Shown piece by piece: positions 42,724-51,614 of a DNA stretch of 64,000 nt. The DNA is from Treponema sp. (GTDB lineage Bacteria; Spirochaetota; Spirochaetia; Treponematales; Treponemataceae). The position numbers and the translations under genes are program-made. Where the stretch lies: positions 1 to 64,000 of the forward strand of contig JAFUDX010000014.1 in NCBI GenBank assembly GCA_017464425.1, written 5' to 3'. The notes under the pieces were generated by a model. That model was not told the DNA's origin, searched no databases, and saw only the letters and a list, made by a program, of their open reading frames with translations. The first letter of the stretch is position 1; every line of letters begins with the position of its first letter.

Positions 42724-42896
42724 AGAGGAGTTAGGAGTGAGAAGTGAGCAGTTAGAAGTTTTGAAGGGGGAAGTCTCCCCCTCGCTCCAACCGCTTCGCG
42801 TTTTCCGCTACCCCCTCTACGGGGAGTTCCCCGTAACACCCCCTATTTAATCTGTGAAAATCTGTGCCTATCTGTGGATAGGAAAAGGAGAAAAAT
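42724..42896 (+). other. Intergenic region cysW-cysA with repeat-like sequence
   Basis: No gene. It holds a palindromic block of G- and C-runs (GGGGGAAGTCTCCCCC, and CTACGGGGAGTTCCCCGTA) and a stretch with three repeated TCTGTG words before the cysA ribosome site. It looks like inserted dispersed-repeat sequence inside the operon. Confidence 0.5.
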
Positions 42897-43955
42897 ATGT
42901 ACGTTGAATTGAAAAACATAAACAAAAGTTTCGGGAATTTTAAGGCTTCGGATAATGTGAGTTTTGGCGTGGAGAAGGGAAAATTGGTCGCGCTGCTTGG
43001 TCCTTCGGGTTCGGGGAAGACGACGATTCTCCGCATGATTGCAGGGCTTGAGTCTCCCGATAACGGCGATGTGATTATTGACGGCAAGGTGGTGAACGAT
43101 ATTCCCGCCGCAAAACGCGGAATCGGCTTCGTGTTCCAGAATTACGCGCTTTTCCGCTATATGACGGTCGAAGAAAACATCGCGTTCGGGCTTAAAGTGC
43201 AGAAATTGGATAAAAATTTCATTAAAGAGCGCGTCCAAGAGATGATTGAACTTGTCGGCTTAAAAGGCATGGGAAAACGCTACCCAAGCCAGCTTTCAGG
43301 CGGACAGCGGCAACGCGTCGCATTCGCACGGGCAATCGCTCCGAATCCGCATTTGCTGTTGCTTGACGAGCCGTTTGCCGCAATCGACGCGAAAGTCCGG
43401 CAGGAATTGCGCACCTGGCTTCGCTCAATGATTAGCAAACTCGGCATCACGAGCATTTTTGTCACGCACGACCAAGAAGAAGCCGTCGAAGTGAGCGATG
43501 AAATCATCGTCACGAACAGAGGCCGCGTTGAGCAGGTCGGCACTCCGCTTGAAATCTACCGCAAGCCCCAAACGGCTTTTACGGCAAAATTCTTCGGACA
43601 GGCAGGATTTTTAAAAGACTACACGGTGTTCAAGGATTTTGAAGTCATTGAAAATGCGGATTCAGCCTTTACGCGCCCCGAATTCGTCAAAATCACCAAA
43701 AAAGATGAGGTCGAGAAATATACTATTTCTTCAACAGACGGTGTTGTGAACGATGTATGCTTCCGTGGCACGCACATTGAGCTTCGCGTGACCGTGCATG
43801 AGTCCGAAGTGATTGCAACACGCCGCCTTGACGAGACTCCGATTGAAATCGGCGAGCATGTCAATGTGTTCTTGTACCGTATTTTCGTTACGAAAGGCGA
43901 TGAAGTTCACCAGCTTCTGAACCAGGCACTTGATGAAGGATATGTTTTCATTTAG
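42897..43955 (+). CDS. cysA: Sulfate/thiosulfate ABC transporter ATP-binding protein CysA
   Basis: 352 residues. Walker [11 protein letters not shown]-loop [15 protein letters not shown], signature LSGGQRQR, Walker [17 protein letters not shown]-loop THD. The C-terminal TOBE-type extension (about 240-352) is typical of CysA. It drives CysTW. AAGGAG precedes the ATG. It is separated from cysW by a repeat-rich gap but in the same direction. Confidence 0.92.
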   Translation: MYVELKNINKSFGNFKASDNVSFGVEKGKLVALLGPSGSGKTTILRMIAGLESPDNGDVIIDGKVVNDIPAAKRGIGFVFQNYALFRYMTVEENIAFGLKVQKLDKNFIKERVQEMIELVGLKGMGKRYPSQLSGGQRQRVAFARAIAPNPHLLLLDEPFAAIDAKVRQELRTWLRSMISKLGITSIFVTHDQEEAVEVSDEIIVTNRGRVEQVGTPLEIYRKPQTAFTAKFFGQAGFLKDYTVFKDFEVIENADSAFTRPEFVKITKKDEVEKYTISSTDGVVNDVCFRGTHIELRVTVHESEVIATRRLDETPIEIGEHVNVFLYRIFVTKGDEVHQLLNQALDEGYVFI

Positions 43956-44327
43956 GGCAAGCGGGCAGGCACACGCTTTGCCCCGCCTTTCATGCGACGA
44001 GGAAGTGGGAGCAGTTGATTTTTGCGTCAAATCGTAATATTATAATAATTATGAGTTTTCAGCGCACAAAAAACACTAAATCTGCGTACTTCCTCTTGAC
44101 ACGCACAGTGCCGTGCGCCCAAACTTATCACTTAGCCGAAACTTTTTCCAAATAAAATTTCAAAGACTCATAAAGGCGAGATTTCGTGAACCACAGTTTC
44201 GCCGACCTTTTGCGCTTTTGCAATTCCATATTCAGAGCAAAAAATCTTCTCATTCCGATGGTACACCAAATGACGCGTTAGCGGCAAAAAAATTTTTCAC
44301 CCAAATTCATACCAGAGAGGTATCATT
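43956..44327 (+). other. Intergenic region cysA to BspA-like gene, with promoter
   Basis: No gene in 372 bases. A GGGCAAGCG/CGC-TTTGCCC hairpin just after cysA may be a weak terminator. TTGATT (44015-44020), 17-base spacer and TATTAT (44038-44043) form a likely promoter with a long untranslated leader to the ATG at 44328. A TTGACA at about 44097 has no -10. Confidence 0.5.
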
Positions 44328-45420
44328 ATGAAAAAACGACCACATATTATGACAGTGCTTTGCACACTCGCCACCCTGCTGACCTTCACCACAGGATGTA
44401 ATGTTGATAGTGACAGCACTACTTACTACACCGTCTCGTTCGACAGCAACGGCGGCACATTCGTTACAAGTCAGAGCGTGGAAAGCGGAAAGAAGGCGGT
44501 AGAGCCAAAATCACCCACGCGAACGGACTATATCTTTGTGGCATGGAACAAGGGCGATTCCGCATTCGATTTCTCAACCCCGATTACGGCGGGCATAACG
44601 CTCACTGCGCACTGGAAAGCCACGAGCGAGAACGAGAATAATGCGAACAATAATGTGAATACTGACGGCAAAGACGATGATTCGGGCAATAACGGCGGCG
44701 CGGGACAGGTCATAACGCTGACTGCGGAAAGCCTTGCCTCTCTTTCGCTTTCAGATTCCTCGTACGGCGACACCTATACGCTCAAACTAAGTGGCGAATG
44801 GACGAATGACGATATTCTGGCACTCGGCTCAAAAGTAAAGGCGATTTCGGGAAAGAAAATTTCAGTCGATATGACACAGACGACTGGCATAACTGAGATT
44901 GGCTCTGAGGCATTCCGAAACGCCAGTTCGCTTGTTTCCGTGCACTTGCCGAATACGCTTGAAAGCATTGGGTGGTGTGCGTTTAACCGGTGTACGGCAC
45001 TCATGAGCATTGAAATTCCTGCCAGCGTGACTGAAGTCAACACCTGTATATTCCAAGACTGTACCGCACTCGAAAGCGTGACATTCCTTGACTGTGCGCT
45101 ATCTATTAATAGTTGGAATTTCAAAGGGTGTACGGCATTAACGACCGTAAATTTCGGAAGCAACATTACAGGTATTGGTCACGAATCGTTCGCTGACTGC
45201 ACCGCTCTTACGAACATAGAAATACCCGAAAGTATAAGTGGTATGTCAGACCAATGCGGATTGGTCATCGATAACATCAAGCACTTCTATGTTCTACTAT
45301 TGCAATGCTCTTATGGGTGGCAATGACACGGCATACAGTTCGAGCAATGTCACCGCCGCCTACGCCCATATCGATGAGGAGGGAAACCCCGGCTACTTCA
45401 CGGCGAAGCCAGAGCAGTAG
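44328..45420 (+). pseudogene. BspA-like leucine-rich-repeat lipoprotein, 3' frameshift
   Basis: Lipobox FTTGC near residue 24. An InlB B-type beta repeat follows (YYTVSFDSNGGTF, then YIFVAWNKG), then a low-complexity Asn/Asp/Gly linker, and BspA-type LRR units (ITEIGSEAFRNASSLVSV, ALTNIEIPESI). These surface proteins often mediate adhesion. The frame in use ends at 45326, but the typical family C terminus (ADWSSITSSTSMFYYCN, then VTAAYAHIDEEGNPGYFTAK) is encoded in another frame from about 45245 to 45420, so one indel near 45245 separates them. GAGAGG lies before the ATG. Confidence 0.82.
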
Positions 45421-45531
45421 CACACACAGCAACGCACAGGCAATTCCCCGCACGGGAAGTTGCCTGTGTTTATGTGCGGTGCGTGCCAAAGCGAGGACAC
45501 ATCGCTTGACATTCTGCGGGAATGTGGTATA
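45395..45531 (+). repeat. Duplicated tail-terminator-promoter block, copy 1
   Basis: The end of the BspA-like gene, a hairpin (CACAGGCAA paired with TTGCCTGTG) and a promoter (TTGACA 45504-45509, 16 bases, TATAGT 45526-45531) are repeated with few changes at 46335-46473. Confidence 0.82.
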
Positions 45532-45537
45532 GTAAAG

Positions 45538-45703
45538 TTGTAAGCAACAGGTGTGCTTGCGCGAGCGTTGAAGTAAGGTGTTGCGCCAACAGGCAGTGCC
45601 TTATCAGTTCCATAAGGGTTCGACATTTACCGCCAGTTGGCTAGGCGAAAGCCGAAAGAAAATGTCTCTTTTATCCTGCTTCATCTGCAAGCAGGATTTT
45701 TTT
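45538..45703 (+). ncRNA. Structured leader RNA with terminator upstream of the PBECR4 gene
   Basis: Several stems can be drawn: GTTG-TAAG-CAAC just after the start, CCTTAT/ATAAGG, and GACATTT/AAATGTC enclosing a GGC-GAAA-GCC tetraloop hairpin. A strong terminator follows: ATCCTGCTT/AAGCAGGAT (45673-45697), then seven T. The coding region begins seven bases later. The unit layout matches the one at 46480-46567. Confidence 0.65.
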
Positions 45704-45709
45704 ATAAAA

Positions 45710-46285
45710 ATGGACGCACTCTGCAAGGCTGCAAAATCATTCAACAGGCTTCTCGGAATACGCTACGAAATCGTCTTGGGCAAAAAAGGAAAGACGGTTC
45801 GCTTCGGCATAACATTCTCAAAAACAGAATTCTACCATCTCGCTGGATTGCACTATCTTACGGACATCCGTGGATTGAAGAACGACAGGGAAAAACTGTT
45901 CGACAGGATTATGACGGATTACGATTTCCGCGAAAAACTGCTCGCCTCAGATTTCTATGTAAAAATCAGCGAAAGAATTCAGCATCTTGCGAATTTGGAA
46001 GCAATCATCGACAGCAATAAGACGATTTTCAAATACAACGACACCGAACGACCGTTTTCAAAAATCAAGGCGGATTTTCTTCTGAAAAATAAGGAAACTG
46101 ACACGAACATTTTTCTATTCCTTGCCTATCGGCTTGAAAACGAGTGCTTCTGTCGCTCATTTTTCGCTGATGACAGAGTTGATTATGCGGATAATCAGAT
46201 TAGCATGTCGTTGCTCCGCAAAAAGAAAATCTTTGCTCCGAGCGGAAAAACGATTATCCTGTATGACAGCATTGGTCTTGTGTAA
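45710..46285 (+). CDS. PBECR4-domain protein (phage Barnase-EndoU-ColicinE5/D-RelE-like nuclease 4)
   Basis: 191 residues from the ATG at 45710; the frame is open from 45578, but that would translate through the terminator. Family features: KAAKSFNRLLGIRYEIVLGKKGKTVRF, FSKTEFYHLAGLHYL, KYNDTERPFSKIKADFLL, and ECFCRSFFADDRVDY. The family is predicted to be an RNase-like toxin or effector domain on the basis of fold and context; activity is not established. It lies in an accessory patch after a strong promoter, a structured leader and a terminator, a layout reminiscent of RNA-controlled toxins. The ribosome site is poor. Confidence 0.7.
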   Translation: MDALCKAAKSFNRLLGIRYEIVLGKKGKTVRFGITFSKTEFYHLAGLHYLTDIRGLKNDREKLFDRIMTDYDFREKLLASDFYVKISERIQHLANLEAIIDSNKTIFKYNDTERPFSKIKADFLLKNKETDTNIFLFLAYRLENECFCRSFFADDRVDYADNQISMSLLRKKKIFAPSGKTIILYDSIGLV

Positions 46286-46334
46286 GCGGGGTGATGTCAA
46301 AACGGCAGCGTAAAACTTGCTTGACGGCACGAGG

Positions 46335-46473
46335 ATTATACGGCGAAGTCTGAGTAGTAGCATGTACAACAACGCACAGGCAATTCCCCGCACGGGAAGG
46401 TGCCTGTGGTTATGTGCGGTGAGTGCCAGAACGCGAACACATCGCTTGACATTCTACGGGAATGTGGTATAAT
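46335..46473 (+). repeat. Duplicated tail-terminator-promoter block, copy 2
   Basis: A degenerate BspA tail, the CACAGGCA/TGCCTGTG hairpin and a promoter (TTGACA 46446-46451, 16 bases, TATAAT 46468-46473) repeat the block at 45395-45531. Confidence 0.82.
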
Positions 46474-46479
46474 TACACC

Positions 46480-46567
46480 GTATAGTTGACGAACTGTGCG
46501 TTATGGCTCGGTCGCAAGACCCGGGGCCAACCTACTAAGGCGGGGAGACTCCCCGCCAATTTTTTTT
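46480..46567 (+). ncRNA. Structured leader RNA with terminator upstream of the DUF3800 gene
   Basis: AGTT-GACG-AACT, then GGC...GGTC-GCAA-GACC...GCC (GNRA tetraloop), then a terminator GGCGGGG/CCCCGCC (46539-46557) with eight T. The DUF3800 reading frame starts 12 bases later. Candidate structured RNAs next to DUF3800 genes have been described in comparative RNA surveys; I cannot test identity here. Confidence 0.65.
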
Positions 46568-46578
46568 GGAGAAAGCCG

Positions 46579-47345
46579 TTGAAAACAATCAGCATATTTG
46601 TTGACGAGTCGGGCGACTTCGGAAGGTACGAGAAATTCAGCCATTATTATGTCATTACGATGGTGATTCACAATCAGGACTTCAACATTTCCGAGCAAAT
46701 CACCCACCTTGACCGAGAGCTTTCTTTGATGTGAATCCCGAATCATACGGTTCACACAAGCCCTAGGGAGCGACGGCTGAAAGCCGGCAAAACTCACGAG
46801 GTGAGTTTTGAGCGAGTCTCCGAGCAACTGTGTTGCGAAGGTTCATCCGCCGTGAAGAAAACTATGTGAACATGCAGCCGAACGAACGGCGTAAAATCTT
46901 CTCAAAGTTGTATTATTTTGCGATGAACTGCGACATTCAGTACAAGACTTTCATTTACAACAAAAAGGAGTTTACGGACACCTTGAAGCTGGAAGAGCGG
47001 ATGTACCGCGACATGAAACATTTTTTCGATGAAAGCCTTTCGTATTTTCAGAGATTCGAGAATGTCATTTTGTATTACGATAACGGTCAGCAAAAACTGA
47101 ATCATCTGCTGAACCTTGTGCTTGCCGCGTGCTTTTCAAAATATGAGGTTAGAAAAATCCTTCCGAGCGAATACAAGCTTTTTCAGGTCGCCGACCTTAT
47201 CTGCACGCTGGAACTTCTGAATAAAAAATTTGAGACCGAAGAAATGACCCGCTCCGAAAAACTGATTTTCCACACCAAGCGCGATTTCAAAAAAGACTTC
47301 TTCAAGGGCTTGCGGAAGAAAAATTTTTCCAATAAGTGGCAATAG
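46579..47345 (+). pseudogene. DUF3800 protein, interrupted
   Basis: TTG start at 46579 with GGAG seven bases upstream. It begins TISIFVDESGDFG, the metal-binding start of the RNase H-like DUF3800 fold, and continues to LDRELSLM, where TGA (46732-46734) ends the frame. After about 110 bases, including a palindromic insert (AAAACTCAC-GAG-GTGAGTTTT), the family sequence resumes in another frame at IRREENYVNMQPNERRKIFSKLYYFAM and runs to 47345 with VILYYDNGQ and KLFQVADLICTLELL. The gene is inactive as it stands. Original length would be about 220 residues. Confidence 0.82.
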
Positions 47346-47527
47346 ATTCCGCGTTAAGGATTGTAGGGGCGGCGTAGCCGTTCGTGGCTTGTCCGCGAAT
47401 GAAGCGATAGCGGAACCCCGAAAAGCCTGACCCGCCGTTAGGCGGGGAACGCCCAAGTTCTTTTCCTACAGCGACCACACCAGCCCAAGTGAGGGCGCAA
47501 TCTGGAACGAAACGCTGATGTCTCCCC
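47346..47527. other. Intergenic repeat-rich stretch
   Basis: No gene. It contains GGATTGTAGGGGCGGCGTAG followed by GC-rich palindromes. A reverse-complement relative (GGCTACGCCGCCCTTCCAATC) lies inside the ABC gene at about 50850-50870. Confidence 0.55.
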
Positions 47528-48316
47528 TCACCCCAACGCCACATCAAGCACCATCATAAGCGCGAATCCTGTGGCAAAACCGAGCGTGCAAATGTCGGTC
47601 TTTTCTTCGCGGGTGGCTTCGGGGAGCAGTTCTTCAACGACCACATAGACCATCGCGCCCGCGGCAAAGGCGAGCAGGTACGGCAAGAACGGAAGCACGA
47701 GCGAAGTGAGCAAAATCGTGATGATGGCGGCAACTGGCTCAACCGCGCCCGAAAGCGTTCCGTAGACGAACGAGCGCAGCTTGCTGTTTCCTTCCGTGCG
47801 GAGCGGCATGGAGATAATCGCGCCTTCGGGGAAATTCTGAATCGCAATGCCGAGCGAAAGGGCAATCGCACCCGCCGCCGTGATTTCGCCTCCGCCACTT
47901 AAAAGGCTTGCGAACACCACGCCCACCGCCATTCCTTCGGGGATATTGTGGAGCGTGACGGCAAACACGAGCATCATCGTGCGGCTTATTTTGCTCACCG
48001 ACGATTTTGGTCCTTCGGGATTGACCGCCTTTGCGTGCAAGTGCGGCGTGATTCGGTCGAGCAAGAACAAAAACGCCACGCCGAGCGCAAATCCTGTGAG
48101 CGCGGGAAAAAATGCGAGTCTTCCAAGAGAATCGCTCATCTCCATCGCGGGAATCAAGAGCGACCACACGCTTGCGGCAACCATCACGCCCGCCGCAAAG
48201 CCGAGCAATGCTCGCTGAATCGTGTCGTTCATCTCTTTTTTCATGAAAAAAACGCAGGCAGAACCTGCCGCCGTGCCAAGAAACGGAATCAAAAGCCCGT
48301 AAAAAGTCGTGTTCAT
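47528..48316 (-). CDS. ZIP-family metal transporter
   Basis: 262 residues from the ATG at 48316. About eight membrane helices with the ZIP signature in helix IV (FAVTLHNIPEGMAVGVVFA) and helix V (SLGIAIQNFPEGAIISMPL), whose His/Asn/Glu residues bind the metal. It is the GufA/ZupT type, importing Zn or other divalent metals. An extended -10 (TGC-TACACT) ends six bases before the ATG and there is no ribosome site, so the message is probably leaderless. Confidence 0.88.
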   Translation of the reverse strand: MNTTFYGLLIPFLGTAAGSACVFFMKKEMNDTIQRALLGFAAGVMVAASVWSLLIPAMEMSDSLGRLAFFPALTGFALGVAFLFLLDRITPHLHAKAVNPEGPKSSVSKISRTMMLVFAVTLHNIPEGMAVGVVFASLLSGGGEITAAGAIALSLGIAIQNFPEGAIISMPLRTEGNSKLRSFVYGTLSGAVEPVAAIITILLTSLVLPFLPYLLAFAAGAMVYVVVEELLPEATREEKTDICTLGFATGFALMMVLDVALG

Positions 48317-48344
48317 GCACAAAGTGTAGCAGATTCTTTGGAAG

Positions 48345-49664
48345 TTATCTATTGCTATCTTTTTTCACCCATCGCACATAAAACAAAATCCCTGCGAGTG
48401 TGGTGAGCGTTTCGGTAATCGGGAAAGTGAGCCAAAAATATGGAAGTCCCAAGTGCGAAAACAAAAAGCCGAGTGGAACGAAGAGAATCACCGTGCGGAA
48501 AATCGTAAGGAAGGAACTTTTGAGCGCAAAGCCGAGCGACTGAAACACAACGGGGAACATAAGCGAAGTGACCATCGGGATAAAACTCACGCCGATGAAC
48601 TTGAAGCCCCACACGCCGATTCTGATGACTTCGCTGTCTTTCGTGAATACACGGAACATCGGTTCGGCAATGAATTCAAAGCAGAGCGTTCCAAAAAACA
48701 TGAGAGCCATCCCGAACAAGATTGACTCGCGCACCGTCTTTCGGCATCGGTCGAGTTTGCCGCTTCCGTAATTGTAACTGATGACGGGAACAACGCAAGT
48801 CTGCATACTTCCAAGCGGGATAAAGAAAAAAGTCTGCCATTTGTAGTACAAACCGAGTGCGGTCACGGCTTGGTCAGAAAAAGACTTTAGAATCAGGTTC
48901 AAGCCGAGAATGTAAAAAGTGTACGCCGACTGCATGAGCATGTTCGGGATTCCGAGTTTAAAAATGAGCGTAGTGTATGCGGCAAAAAATCGTAGTCGGG
49001 GCGGCTTTCTTGCTCCCCTTTTCATAACGACGAGCGCGGCGGCAATCTGCCCGATAACCGTTGCATACGCCGCCCCTTCGATTCCGAGCTTTGGGAAAAA
49101 TGCAAGTCCGAAAATCAAAAGCGGGTCAAGCGCGATGTTCACCGCTGCCCCCACGATTTGCGCGAGCATAGGAAGAGCCATATTTCCTTCGGATTGCAGA
49201 ACTTTCGTCCAGCCGCTTTCAAGGAACAAGCCAAAACTGAACACGCATACAATTCTTCCATATACAATGACATCGCTGATAACTTCGGGCGACGAAGTTC
49301 CGAGCCTGGCGTACGCGGGCATAAAGCAATATCCGACCACGGCGAACACCACCCACAAAACCACTGCAAGCAGAGTCGCCATGCCAGCACATTTTTTTGA
49401 TTCAGAAAGACGACCGCGACCAAGTTTCATCGCCATCGCCGTGTTGATTCCGACTCCAGTTCCCACCGCAAGGGCAATCATCAGAAGTTGTACAGGATAG
49501 ATAATCGAAAGAGCCGTCAGCCCTGTTTCCCCAGAGCGACCGATGAAGAAACTATCGACAATGTTGTAAAGGGCTTGAATCAGCTGAGAAAACATGACGG
49601 GTGGCGCGAGTTTGAGCAAAATGCGGCTGATTCTCTGAGTTCCAAAAAGTTCCTGTGTCGTCAT
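48345..49664 (-). CDS. MATE-family efflux transporter
   Basis: 439 residues, about twelve helices. N-terminal KLAPPVMFSQLIQALYNIVDSFFIG, and second half KLGIPNMLMQSAYTFYILGLN. Na+ or H+ coupled efflux of drugs or metabolites. It differs from the operon copy at 34.1 kb, so this is a separate lineage rather than a recent duplicate. An extended -10 (TGA-TATACT) ends nine bases before the ATG with no ribosome site, another short or leaderless message. Confidence 0.88.
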   Translation of the reverse strand: MTTQELFGTQRISRILLKLAPPVMFSQLIQALYNIVDSFFIGRSGETGLTALSIIYPVQLLMIALAVGTGVGINTAMAMKLGRGRLSESKKCAGMATLLAVVLWVVFAVVGYCFMPAYARLGTSSPEVISDVIVYGRIVCVFSFGLFLESGWTKVLQSEGNMALPMLAQIVGAAVNIALDPLLIFGLAFFPKLGIEGAAYATVIGQIAAALVVMKRGARKPPRLRFFAAYTTLIFKLGIPNMLMQSAYTFYILGLNLILKSFSDQAVTALGLYYKWQTFFFIPLGSMQTCVVPVISYNYGSGKLDRCRKTVRESILFGMALMFFGTLCFEFIAEPMFRVFTKDSEVIRIGVWGFKFIGVSFIPMVTSLMFPVVFQSLGFALKSSFLTIFRTVILFVPLGFLFSHLGLPYFWLTFPITETLTTLAGILFYVRWVKKDSNR

Positions 49665-49714
49665 GGTGCAGACAGTATATCAGAAAATGCGCGGTTGTGT
49701 CTTAGCAAGTATTC

Positions 49715-49765
49715 TTGACACTCACTTTTGATAAGTTTATACTAACTTTCATTAGACACCGCTAA
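49715..49765 (+). promoter_or_regulatory. Promoter of the ABC-exporter operon with TTAG-N6-CTAA site
   Basis: TTGACA (49715-49720), 17-base spacer, TATACT (49738-49743). TTAG-ACACCG-CTAA at 49752-49765 lies over the transcription start; the same motif occurs twice at 55.4 kb. Confidence 0.7.
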
Positions 49766-49787
49766 CATATTCTGCTCAAGGTTCTGT

Positions 49788-51614
49788 ATGATGATTGACA
49801 AACGCCTCGTGAATTTCGTTCCAGAGGCAAAAAAATTCGTTTTTCTGACAGTGTTGCTTCGTGTTTTCGCCCTCACCGCGAACACGGTCTTTATTTTTTC
49901 GATTGCCGCGTTTTTAAATGCGGGATTTTCCGAAAAATCAGTCATTTTCCCGCTCATTTTGATGCTTTTCTGCATTCTCGTGAGCGTTCTTTCAAATCTG
50001 TGCGCCTCGTACACGGCATTTCGCTCCTCATCACAGGTCAAAACGGCTCTTCGATCCCGCTTGTATGAAAAATTGCTTTCGTTTGGGGCGGATTATCAGG
50101 AAAAAACGCCCACGGCACAGGTGATTCAGACGGCAGTTGACGGCGTTGAGCAGATTGAAACATGGTTCAGCGCGTTTTTGCCGCAGTTTTACTATTCGAT
50201 GATTGCCGCCGTGCTCACTTTTTCTGTCCTTGCGTTCTTGAATTTAAAAATGGCGTTGGTTTTGCTTCTGTGCGTTCCGCTCATTCCGATTTCAATGGCG
50301 GTCGTGCAGAACATTGCGAAGAAAATCCTTGGGAAATATTGGGCGCAGTACGCAAACCTTGCCGACAATTTTTTGGAAAACCTTCAAGGGCTTACGACGC
50401 TCCAAATCTACGAAGCGGACGGCTTTAAGGCAACGCAAATGGCACGCGAGGCAGAAAATTTCCGCCGCGTGACGATGAAAGTTCTTTCGATGCAACTCAA
50501 TTCCATCATCATTATGGACGGAATAGCCTACGGCGGTGCGGCTTTGGGAATTGCGTTCGCGCTTTCGTCTTTTTATTCGGGCACGCTTCCGCTCTCCCAC
50601 GCGTTTGTCTGCATTTTGCTTTCGGCAGATTTTTTCATTCCGCTCCGTCGGCTTGGCTCTGCGTTCCACACGGCAATGAACGGAGTCACCGCAAGCAAAA
50701 ACATTTTTGAAATTCTAGACCAGCCGTGTCATTCCGAGCGACCGAAGGAAGTCGAGGAATCGGGCGCTCCCTGCCATTCGGCAGGTCGGGCTTTGCAGGG
50801 TTCCGCTGACGCTTCATTCCTACGCTCCCAAAAGTCGCTTCGGAACGGCTACGCCGCCCTTCCAATCCCTAGCGCAGACAGTGATAGCACTCCTCTCTTC
50901 CAAACAAACAATCTTTCGGTCACATTTTCAACTTCTGATTCTTTGCGCACGGTCTTGAAAAACTGCTCGGTCGAGATTCCGCGCGGCTCATTCGTTGCCT
51001 TTGTCGGAAAGAGCGGAAGCGGAAAGTCCACTTTGGCAAAAGTCTTTTCGGGAATTTTCAAAAACTATGACGGCTCGGTGTTGCTGAACGGAACGGAACT
51101 CACAGCCATTTCACCCGCTTCGCTCCACGATTTTGTGACCTACATTTCCCACCGCGACTGGATTTTTGCGGGCAGCGTTCGTGATTGCTTGCTCGAAGGA
51201 AACGAAACTGCCACCGACGATGAAATGAAATCCGTCCTTTCCAAAGTAAATCTGCTTAATTATATAGAAGAAAACGGCGGTCTTTCGTTTGAGTTGAAAG
51301 AAGGCGGCTCAAATATTTCGGGCGGGCAAAAACAGCGGCTTTCGATTGCGCGCGCCCTGCTCCACAAAAGCGAACTCTACATCTTCGACGAGGCGACGAG
51401 CAATATTGATGTCGAGAGCGAGCAAGTGATTCTGAATCTGATTCGCTCGCTCAAAGGAACAAAAACCGTGATTATGATTAGCCACATCGCAGAAAACTGC
51501 GCGGGCGCGGACAGTGTGTATGAATTTGAAAATGGTCATGCTGAACTTGTTTCAGCATCTAAAAATGATGAGATTCTGAGACAAGCTCAGAATGACATTG
51601 GGGGCGAAAAATGA
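49788..51614 (+). CDS. ABC exporter, fused permease/ATPase (CydD-like), with repeat-derived linker
   Basis: 608 residues. Six-helix exporter domain (1-315), then ATPase: Walker A GKSGSGKST, signature ISGGQKQR, Walker B LYIFDEATSNID, H-loop SHIAENC. Half-transporter expected to pair with the next gene (ATGA overlap). About 50 residues between the domains (about 50728-50870, CHSERPKEVEESGA then SLRNGYAALP) are encoded by dispersed palindromic repeat, and the C-terminal tail (HAELVSASKNDE) by another. Both insertions keep the frame. The neighbours (DUF454, ExbBD, TonB) suggest a haem or siderophore-related substrate; CydDC-type thiol export is the alternative. Confidence 0.85.
   Translation: MMIDKRLVNFVPEAKKFVFLTVLLRVFALTANTVFIFSIAAFLNAGFSEKSVIFPLILMLFCILVSVLSNLCASYTAFRSSSQVKTALRSRLYEKLLSFGADYQEKTPTAQVIQTAVDGVEQIETWFSAFLPQFYYSMIAAVLTFSVLAFLNLKMALVLLLCVPLIPISMAVVQNIAKKILGKYWAQYANLADNFLENLQGLTTLQIYEADGFKATQMAREAENFRRVTMKVLSMQLNSIIIMDGIAYGGAALGIAFALSSFYSGTLPLSHAFVCILLSADFFIPLRRLGSAFHTAMNGVTASKNIFEILDQPCHSERPKEVEESGAPCHSAGRALQGSADASFLRSQKSLRNGYAALPIPSADSDSTPLFQTNNLSVTFSTSDSLRTVLKNCSVEIPRGSFVAFVGKSGSGKSTLAKVFSGIFKNYDGSVLLNGTELTAISPASLHDFVTYISHRDWIFAGSVRDCLLEGNETATDDEMKSVLSKVNLLNYIEENGGLSFELKEGGSNISGGQKQRLSIARALLHKSELYIFDEATSNIDVESEQVILNLIRSLKGTKTVIMISHIAENCAGADSVYEFENGHAELVSASKNDEILRQAQNDIGGEK
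51535..51596. repeat. 62-bp palindromic repeat, copy 1 (encodes the ABC protein tail)
   Basis: GTCATGCTGAACTTG...CAAGCTCAGAATGAC, made of two hairpins with GTCAT/ATGAC ends. A 62-bp relative is at 62087-62148. Confidence 0.75.

Noticed and set aside
45395..46578. Integron attC sites bounding gene cassettes
   Set aside because: The repeated block has hairpins, but no GTTRRRY/RYYYAAC core pair could be placed, and it contains its own strong promoter, unlike typical cassettes.
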